Shown here one piece after another: positions 59,501-64,000 of a DNA stretch of 64,000 nt. Each line of letters starts with the position of its first letter. Positions within the stretch are counted from its first letter, which is position 1. The notes under the pieces were generated by a model. It saw only the letters and a program-made list of their open reading frames with translations, made no database searches and was not told the DNA's origin. The position numbers and the translations under genes are program-made. The stretch comes from Nonomuraea polychroma (GTDB taxonomy: Bacteria > Actinomycetota > Actinomycetes > Streptosporangiales > Streptosporangiaceae), in contig NZ_SAUN01000001.1 in the NCBI RefSeq assembly GCF_004011505.1, positions 4,526,001 through 4,590,000 on the forward strand, written 5' to 3'.

Positions 59501-60732
59501 ACGGCGAGGACCGTCCCCTTGACGACAAGGAGCGGCGCCGCATCGAGCAACGCGTGGAACGCCTGGCCGCCTCGGGCCATCGTGTGCTGGCTGTGGCCGA
59601 ACGCCGGCCGGCGGAGCTGGAAGAGCTCGACGACGGCGACGTGACGGACCTGACCTTCGTCGGGCTGCTCGGCCTGGCCGACGTGGTACGGCTCACCGCC
59701 AGCCCGGCCGTGACCCGCCTGCGCGCGGCCGGCGTGCAGATCGTCATGATCACCGGGGATCATCCCAGCACGGCGGCCGCCATCGCCGCCGAGCTGATCG
59801 AGGCTGAGCCGCGCGTGCTCACCGGGGCGGAGCTGGACGAGCTGGACGACGCGGGGCTGGACGAGCGGCTGCCGGCCATCGACGTGGTGGCCCGGTGCAC
59901 GCCGGAGCAGAAGGTCCGGGTCGTGCGCTCGTTCCAGCGGATCGGCAAGGTGGTGGCGATGACCGGCGACGGCGCGAACGACGCCGCCGGGATCCGGCTG
60001 GCCGACGTCGGCATCGCGCTGGGTCTCACCGGCACCCCGGCGGCGCGGGCGGCCGCCGACATGGTGGTGAGCGACGACCGGCTGGAGACCATCGTCTCGG
60101 CGCTGGCCGAGGGCAGGGCCATGTGGGCCTCGGTCCGCGAGGCGCTGGCCATCCTGGTGGGCGGCAATCTGGGCGAGATCGGCTTCACCCTGATCGGCGC
60201 GCTCACCTCGGGGTCCTCCCCGCTGTCGGCCCGCCAGCTCCTGCTCGTCAACATGCTCACGGACCTGGCGCCCGCGCTGGCCATCGCGCTGCGCGCGCCC
60301 TCGCCAGAGGAGGCCGCGAACCTGCTGCAGGAGGGTCCGGAGAGCTCGCTGGGGCACGCGCTCACGCGGGAGATCGTCCGGCGCGCCGTGGTCACGTCGG
60401 TGGGCGCGGGGCTCGGCTGGACACTGGCCAGATTCACCGGCACGGCGGCGCGCGCGCGTACGGTCGGGCTGGTCGCCCTGGTCGGCACCCAGCTGGCCCA
60501 GACGGTGCAGACCGCGGGACGGGACCGGACCGTGCTGCTCAGCGCGGTCGGCTCGGCGGCGGCGCTGGCCGCGATCGTCCAGACGCCCGGGGTCAGCCAT
60601 TTCTTCGGCTCGAGGCCGCTCGGCCCGGTGGCGTGGCCGATGGCGCTGTTCGCGGTGGCGGCGGCGCTGGTGTTCGACAAGGTCGCCGAGCGTCCGTTGA
60701 ACACCATGATGGACAGGTTCATGCCGCATTAG
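56560..60732 (+). CDS. Very large cation-translocating P-type ATPase (CtpI-like)
   Basis: A 1390-residue membrane ATPase from ATG 56560 (GTG 56518 would add 14 residues). The N-terminal 500 residues are extra to normal P2 pumps. They include an HMA-like domain without Cys (WKYPGRIHLELLREPVLEAE, VPGVRWARVNVPLRRAVVAL) and a degenerate haloacid-type domain. The pump core is complete: TGES actuator (ALTGESLPVAKN), DKTGTLT phosphorylation loop (CFDKTGTLTAGE), PEGLP in helix 4 (AAVPEGLPLLVSAAQLAA) and the hinge (MTGDGANDAAGIRLADVGIA). The layout matches mycobacterial CtpI. The ion is unknown; the PEGLP motif favours divalent or monovalent cations over copper. Confidence 0.93.
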   Translation: MLGHITRTLHRVTDAVGALGGRSTWKYPGRIHLELLREPVLEAEIESRLQAVPGVRWARVNVPLRRAVVALDDPPADTGELMKALDEAESKSESRVAAEPPPGLILAADVGGIVATVVETVIRHTPLPAEVPGLVSLVDNLPRLREAISDALLLPELKTWLPVASAAAKGLAPGMTGLVVDLAQRMVQVRENHAVDSAWEAVQERLIGTPEQAAASAISAARPVPLPPGPAERYADQLLAGAPLGGVVGSLLTMNARRGLQTAMICTPKPAFAGRETFAAELGFVLSRRGVLIADRDALRRLDRIDTVVFDEDVLLSPRSAVGEVKPAPGADHEEVATWLYRLFDPDRRAAAQEEGPWRLHARGAKLTLTRDGERQATAETVRQRSPDAEAAVAAARKAGLRVIVRPGVSAEQVRRLQADGAGVLLVSSDPRALAQADCGAGMADSPPPWGAHLLLGDDLRPLIPLIAAVPAAREVSAGGVTLARGGTGIGALFALTSPAPRSAGNALTAMHVATFLSMGHGAWRAWRTTQTPVLPPADPRPWHAMPVETVLRELDSGPGGLSAAEAARRRAPVPAAGGGRLSLLRETAAELANPFTPVLAAGAVGSAAVGSLVDAALVSSVMGLSALAGGVQRLATARTLAELAGHVRVRARVLRDGEEGEVDARDLVPGDVVVLFAGQVVPADCRIVTADGLEADESALTGESLPVAKNAAPVFARDVAERRSMLYESTSIAAGKATAVVVAVGEATETGRALAAAEERAPRSGVADRLARITRATTPIAGGAAAVLTLTGLVRGRPLRQAIGEGVNLAVAAVPEGLPLLVSAAQLAATRRLSEHGVHVRDPRTIEALGRVEVLCFDKTGTLTAGEIRLTRVSDARREASAPDLGDLDAVLAAGQRATPHREGNGVHSHLTDAAVSAGAKAAGVSRKTGARGWRELAALPFEPSRGFHATLGRTGRARLLSVKGAPETVLPRCSQVRVDGEDRPLDDKERRRIEQRVERLAASGHRVLAVAERRPAELEELDDGDVTDLTFVGLLGLADVVRLTASPAVTRLRAAGVQIVMITGDHPSTAAAIAAELIEAEPRVLTGAELDELDDAGLDERLPAIDVVARCTPEQKVRVVRSFQRIGKVVAMTGDGANDAAGIRLADVGIALGLTGTPAARAAADMVVSDDRLETIVSALAEGRAMWASVREALAILVGGNLGEIGFTLIGALTSGSSPLSARQLLLVNMLTDLAPALAIALRAPSPEEAANLLQEGPESSLGHALTREIVRRAVVTSVGAGLGWTLARFTGTAARARTVGLVALVGTQLAQTVQTAGRDRTVLLSAVGSAAALAAIVQTPGVSHFFGSRPLGPVAWPMALFAVAAALVFDKVAERPLNTMMDRFMPH

Positions 60733-60738
60733 CGCGAC

Positions 60739-61072
60739 GGGACACGCGCCCAGGAACATATCCGGTGTGCGTATCGCGCGGTCAGCGAACTCGCGAGCCC
60801 CGCGGAACAACGGCTCGAACGCAGCAGTTACATCCTGCTCCGGCGGCTCGAGGCCGATGGGCCGATGTCCATCGGACAGCTCGCGCAGGCGTTCGCGCTC
60901 GACGCCTCCACCGTCAACCGGCAGGCGGCCGTGCTGCTGCGTGGCGGCCTCGCCGAGCGCATCCCCGACCCGGAGGGCGGCATGGCGCGCAAGCTCCGCG
61001 TCACCGAGGAGGGGCTGCGGCGAGTGATCGAACCGTCGCCGGCCCCGGCTCGGCACGAGTGTGACGTGCCCG
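60739..61072 (+). pseudogene. MarR-family regulator lacking both ends
   Basis: In the frame directly after the ATPase TAG, codons read TRAQEHIRCAYRAVSELASP, then ERSSYILLRRLEADGPMSIG and ALDASTVNRQAAVLLRGGLA. A wing ending EGGMARKLRVTEEGLRRV follows. This is a good MarR winged-helix domain, but no start codon lies upstream of the internal ATG 60865. The C-terminal dimerisation helix is also replaced by unrelated sequence (EPSPAPARHECDVPVTLKEK) that runs into the convergent CMD gene. It is likely a gene cut at its 3' end by deletion, with its 5' end lost or initiating unusually. Confidence 0.6.
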
Positions 61073-61690
61073 TCACGCTGAAGGAGAAGGTTTCGTCCGT
61101 CCCGAGCCTGTCCCGTGGCCCTGCTCGCCCGCGAAGACCCTCAGCTGCATGGCCAGCGTGCCGTAGTAGCCGACCAGCGTCGTGAGGTCGAACAGGCCCC
61201 GCTCCCCCAGCGCCGCGACCGCGCCGGCGTATTCCTCGTCGGTCAGCTCGCCCGTGGCCGCCAGCGCGGCGGCGGCCCGGATGGCCGCCTGCTCGGCGGG
61301 GTCGTCCAGGACGAGGGGCCGGCCCACGTGCAGCGCGGCCAGCTCGGACTCCGTGAGGCCGCACGTGCGGCCCACCGCCTCGTGCGCCTCGCGCTCGAAG
61401 TCGCTGCCCCAGTGCGCGGCCACGGTGAGGATCGCCATCTCCCTGATCCGCGGGGTCAGGACCGAGCCGTACCGCACGGCCGTGCCCACCGCCTGCAGCG
61501 CCAGGCCGACGGGCGGGCTCAGCAACATCGCGTTGAACGGTCCCCGCAGCCGTCCCTGCTCGTCGGCGAGGGCGAACGCCTGCGGCCCCGCCGCCCGCGG
61601 CCCGCCCGCGATGGCGCGGTAGAGCTCGGCCTGCTCCTCGTCCAGTTCCTCGGGCAGCAGCCCGGGCAGCCGGGCCTTACGGTGGTGCAT
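61073..61690 (-). CDS. Carboxymuconolactone decarboxylase-family (AhpD-like) protein
   Basis: A 205-residue helical protein from ATG 61690. FNAMLLSPPVGLALQAVGTA and LTPRIREMAILTVAAHWGSD, with EREAHEAVGRTCGLTESELA, mark a CMD/AhpD fold. The catalytic CxxC of AhpD is absent, with one Cys in GRTCGLTE. Proteins of this branch are often annotated as CMD-like with unknown substrate. The truncated MarR gene converging on its 3' end, commonly a neighbour regulator of such genes, may once have controlled it. Confidence 0.85.
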   Translation of the reverse strand: MHHRKARLPGLLPEELDEEQAELYRAIAGGPRAAGPQAFALADEQGRLRGPFNAMLLSPPVGLALQAVGTAVRYGSVLTPRIREMAILTVAAHWGSDFEREAHEAVGRTCGLTESELAALHVGRPLVLDDPAEQAAIRAAAALAATGELTDEEYAGAVAALGERGLFDLTTLVGYYGTLAMQLRVFAGEQGHGTGSGRTKPSPSA

Positions 61691-61780
61691 ACAGACTCCG
61701 TGCGGGTGGGGGCTGATCGTTTAGCTCCGTATTACACCCTTCCCCCTATGGTGTCGCCCGAGGATTTCTCGGGAGTGTCC

Positions 61781-62128
61781 ATGTCACAGCGGAAGGTCAA
61801 GCGTAGGCGCGCCGCCCTGCGGCGCGAGGAGGCACTGCGGCGCGAGCACCGCAGGCGGCTGAGGCGGCGGATCATGTACGTCACCGCCGCCCTGGTGGCG
61901 GTGGTGGGCGCGGCGACGGCGGTGCTGGTGGTCACCCAGGTCAATGCCCCGACGACGACGGCGCCGGTCGCGAGCACGTCGCCGTCACCGCCCGCGGCGT
62001 CGCAGTCGCCCTCATCGGCGCCGTCGCCCTCGGCGTCGCAGTCGCCCTCATCGGCGCCGTCGCCCTCGGCGTCGCAGCCGTCACCGTCCACGGCATCGCC
62101 CTCGCCCAGCGGGACGTCCGGGCGGTGA
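61781..62128 (+). CDS. Small bitopic membrane protein with Ser/Pro-rich tail
   Basis: A 115-residue protein. ATG 61781 is preferred over ATG 61748 because GGGAG lies seven bases before it. The N-terminus is extremely basic (QRKVKRRRAALRREEALRRE), then one helix crosses the membrane (YVTAALVAVVGAATAVLVVT). The outer part is low-complexity Ser/Pro/Ala/Gln with a 12-residue tandem repeat. The protein is probably anchored with the tail in the cell wall. Function unknown; the basic inner face could bind nucleic acid or lipid. Confidence 0.7.
   Translation: MSQRKVKRRRAALRREEALRREHRRRLRRRIMYVTAALVAVVGAATAVLVVTQVNAPTTTAPVASTSPSPPAASQSPSSAPSPSASQSPSSAPSPSASQPSPSTASPSPSGTSGR
61997..62068 (+). repeat. 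Two tandem 36-bp repeats in the Ser/Pro-rich gene
   Basis: The unit 61997-62032 is repeated exactly at 62033-62068 and codes SQSPSSAPSPSA twice (reading frame offset by one codon). A partial third copy follows. Exact copies imply recent duplication and likely length variation between strains. Confidence 0.85.
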
Positions 62129-62158
62129 CACGCGCCGGTGGCCGGCCGCGATCGGGTG

Positions 62159-63349
62159 TCAGACGCCTGGCGAGCCGACCGGTTGCCGGCGGCTCTCGGC
62201 GTACGACCGCAGCCGCATCAGGTCCTCGCGCAGCTTGCGGGCCGGGTTGGCGCCCAGCAGCCGCGCCACCGCGTGGCCGGCCACGCCCGCCACCGGGTTG
62301 TAGGCGAGCCGCACCTGGACGCGGGTCCTGCCGTCGGGCTGCTCGGCCAGGGTCAGCGAGCCGGTGTGGGCGATGAGCTCGCCTTCGGCCGACTGCCACG
62401 CGATCTCCCGGCCCTCCTCGCGCCTGATCTCGGTGGCGTCGAACCGGATCGGCGTCCCGGCGGGCCCGCTGATCGTCCAGTGGGACGTCCGGCCGTCGGC
62501 GGAGCGGCGCACCTCGAGCACGTCCGGCATGAAGCGCGGGAAGATCGAGTAGTCGCTCACCAGCGACCACACGGTCGAGGCAGGCGCGTCGATCGAGATG
62601 CCCTCGGTGATGTCGACGGCGTGGCGGCCGGCTTTGAGCCCGGTCAGGCGCCGCAGCGGCAGGTTCGTCGCCACGCGGGCGGCCAGCAGCGCGCCGGCGC
62701 CGCGGATGGCCCAGGCGACCGGCCGGGGCAGCCCGCCCGGCAGCGCCATCATGCCGGCGGCGGCCGTGCCGGCCAGGAATCTGGCGGTCGGGGACCACTG
62801 CTGCTGGAGCAGTTCGGGCACCGGCTCGCGGCGCCGGCCCGCGCCTTGGAGTCGCGGTGACTCCGCCGCGTCACGGTACGTGGTCCAGCGTGTCTCGACG
62901 CCTTTGACGCCGGGGATGTGGCGGACTGCCCGCCTGACGCGCTCTTCCTCGCCCTCGAGCACGTCGCCGTGGAGCGTCACGCGGCGGTCCTGGACGTGGA
63001 CCTCGACCGCGTGCGGGTAGCTGACGTGGCGGCCCAGCTCCGCCCGTACGCGCTCGTAGAGCACTCGGTCGTCGGTCGACCGGCCGGCGACGCGGTACCG
63101 TACGGCGGCGGCCGAGCCGCGGCTGCGGTTGGCGAGGTCCCGGCTGAGGACGCCCAGGCCGTCGCGCAACTCGTGCGTCGCGTGCGCCGCCTTGTCGCGG
63201 CCCTTGGCCCGGCGCGAGCGTCCCCGTGCCGGATCGAACAGGTACGCGACCGCGGCTCCGGCGCAGAAGCCCAGCCCGGCCGCGGCCGCGTTCTTCGCCA
63301 GGTGCGTCTGCCGCTCCCCTGCTGTCATGTCAACATGTCTCGCGCGCAT
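62159..63349 (-). CDS. Membrane-associated protein with YtxH-like, BON and SRPBCC (polyketide-cyclase-like) domains
   Basis: A 396-residue protein from ATG 63349 with GAGGGG nine bases upstream; ATG 63328 is possible. The N-terminus has a short Gly/Ala helix and FDPARGRSRRAKGRDKAAHA, the YtxH/BON-linked pattern of actinobacterial stress proteins. The BON-like domain is VHVQDRRVTLHGDVLEGEEE with VRHIPGVKGVETRWTTY. A hydrophobic hairpin precedes the C-terminal SRPBCC domain (ISIDAPASTVWSLVSDYSIF, PRFMPDVLEVRRSADGRTSH). It may bind lipids at the membrane under envelope stress. The combination is common in actinomycetes but uncharacterised. Confidence 0.85.
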   Translation of the reverse strand: MRARHVDMTAGERQTHLAKNAAAAGLGFCAGAAVAYLFDPARGRSRRAKGRDKAAHATHELRDGLGVLSRDLANRSRGSAAAVRYRVAGRSTDDRVLYERVRAELGRHVSYPHAVEVHVQDRRVTLHGDVLEGEEERVRRAVRHIPGVKGVETRWTTYRDAAESPRLQGAGRRREPVPELLQQQWSPTARFLAGTAAAGMMALPGGLPRPVAWAIRGAGALLAARVATNLPLRRLTGLKAGRHAVDITEGISIDAPASTVWSLVSDYSIFPRFMPDVLEVRRSADGRTSHWTISGPAGTPIRFDATEIRREEGREIAWQSAEGELIAHTGSLTLAEQPDGRTRVQVRLAYNPVAGVAGHAVARLLGANPARKLREDLMRLRSYAESRRQPVGSPGV

Positions 63350-63586
63350 AGCGATCTACCCCTCATCATCGCCTTCGACCAGGTCGGCTACCCGGCGCCC
63401 CCGGCCCCTAACAGCCGTCCATCCGACGTCCCGCCCGCGGCGGGTTCCCGGGTCGCCGAGGTCCAAGGGGCTGACGTGCCGGCGGGGTGGCCGCAAGCTC
63501 GCCTCCGACCCAGACCAGGTCATGACCGGGTAAAAGGCACACCCCCGCCCGAATCATCACAAATCGTGACGTTAGAGTAACGAACT

Positions 63587-64000
63587 GTGAACGACTCGAA
63601 GCGTGTGGAAATAGCCTGGCCCGCCCTCGGCATCACCGTGGCGGCCGAACTCGACCAGCGCAACCCGGCTCTTGCCCAGTGCTTCTGGGACGCGCTGCCC
63701 TACCGCAGCCTGCAGGGCCACGCCCTCGTCGCGGGCCATCATCTGTACCACGTCGCACCGGTCCATTCGCTGCTGCACGCGCCCGCGGCGTACCGCGTGG
63801 ACCGGCGCACCGTCCCCGACGGGACGCTGTTCTGCTCCCGGCTGCAGCATCTCGGCATCAAGTACGGCGAGCTGACCGAGCCGATGACGGCCACGCCGAT
63901 CGGCCAGGTCGTCCCGGAGGACGTGGACGCCCTGGTCGAGGCCGGCCGCGAGGTGTGGCACTCGGTCTACACCACCAAGGAGCCGGTCATCGCCGAGGTG
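63587..64000 (+). CDS. Cyclophilin-like-fold protein (cucumopine synthase/DUF3830-like), 5' part
   Basis: From GTG 63587 the frame is open to the window edge (138 residues). The N-terminus reads IAWPALGITVAAELDQRNPA, then CFWDALPYRSLQGHALVAGH. This matches small cyclophilin-like barrels related to the N-terminal domain of cucumopine synthase and DUF3830. The part after about residue 105 (PIGQVVPEDVDALVEAGREV) begins a helical bundle like that of cucumopine synthase. Such proteins may form or bind opine-like imidazole compounds. The call is from fold pattern only and the 3' end is not seen. Confidence 0.55.
   Translation, partial: MNDSKRVEIAWPALGITVAAELDQRNPALAQCFWDALPYRSLQGHALVAGHHLYHVAPVHSLLHAPAAYRVDRRTVPDGTLFCSRLQHLGIKYGELTEPMTATPIGQVVPEDVDALVEAGREVWHSVYTTKEPVIAEV

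Noticed and set aside
57760..61056. 1098-codon minus-strand open frame opposite the P-type ATPase
   Set aside because: The plus strand has a complete, motif-perfect ATPase; the antisense translation is His/Arg/Gly-rich noise.
1..64000. tRNA, rRNA, CRISPR arrays, complete insertion sequences
   Set aside because: I looked for clover-leaf ends, regular spaced repeats and transposase DDE motifs and saw none; the only transposition-related trace is the TniQ-like fragment.

Overview
The window is about 70% GC, codes on both strands with many GTG starts and ATGA/GTGA overlaps, and carries actinobacterial families: a SARP regulator with NB-ARC and TPR domains, LAL-type STAND regulators, a P450/3Fe-4S ferredoxin pair, a CtpI-like P-type ATPase and a peptide-type ABC importer behind a Zur-like box. 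This fits a Streptosporangiales-like filamentous actinomycete (Nonomuraea or a relative is my guess, from gene style only). The gene content is accessory: transport, catabolism, regulation and secreted proteins. I saw no rRNA, tRNA, CRISPR array or complete biosynthetic cluster.

Layout. 1-6.0 kb: start of an LtrA-type membrane protein, a frameshifted GH43 glycosidase with a CGAAA/TTTCG palindrome upstream, a secreted M23 peptidase and a divergent SARP regulator. 6.3-7.9 kb: a MarR regulator facing a frameshifted DoxX gene across three evenly spaced ACTTGA-N4-TCAAGT operators, with a deleted DODA dioxygenase remnant behind it. 8.0-14.7 kb: a divergent catabolic locus. The leftward arm is broken SDR, CMD-family protein, Tm-1-like protein, PEP-hydrolase-like TIM barrel and cupin. 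The rightward arm is truncated VOC protein, frameshifted four-carbon acid sugar kinase, FadR-type GntR regulator and serine hydrolase. A perfect 34-bp palindrome lies between the arms. 15-22.6 kb: an acyl-CoA ligase, a Zur-box ABC importer (binding protein and two permeases, no ATPase), and a TetR-ferredoxin-P450 operon.

22.7-28 kb looks like a small island: a TniQ-like remnant, two related hairpin elements flanking a methyltransferase gene, and unrecognised lipoprotein or secreted genes. 28-40.5 kb: a saccharopine-dehydrogenase-like oxidoreductase with a divergent TetR and twin operators, katG, several broken genes, an HSL esterase, an M14 carboxypeptidase, an AlkZ/YcaQ-like glycosylase, and a sugar-binding protein/AraC/PhyH group. 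40.5-54 kb: a membrane protein, an acyl-CoA ligase remnant, a glycosyltransferase, an alpha/beta hydrolase, an APC permease, two tandem STAND regulators (the second without the DNA-binding domain), a two-component system, a quinone-reductase-like enzyme and a peptidoglycan amidase. 54-64 kb: a TetR/MFS pair, a giant P-type ATPase, a MarR remnant, a CMD protein, a Ser/Pro-rich membrane protein, a BON/SRPBCC protein and the start of a cyclophilin-like protein.

Two themes stand out. First, gene decay is dense: about ten broken loci, many of them internal deletions or chimeras that sequencing error cannot explain. Second, the control regions carry clear palindromic operators that can be paired with neighbouring regulators.
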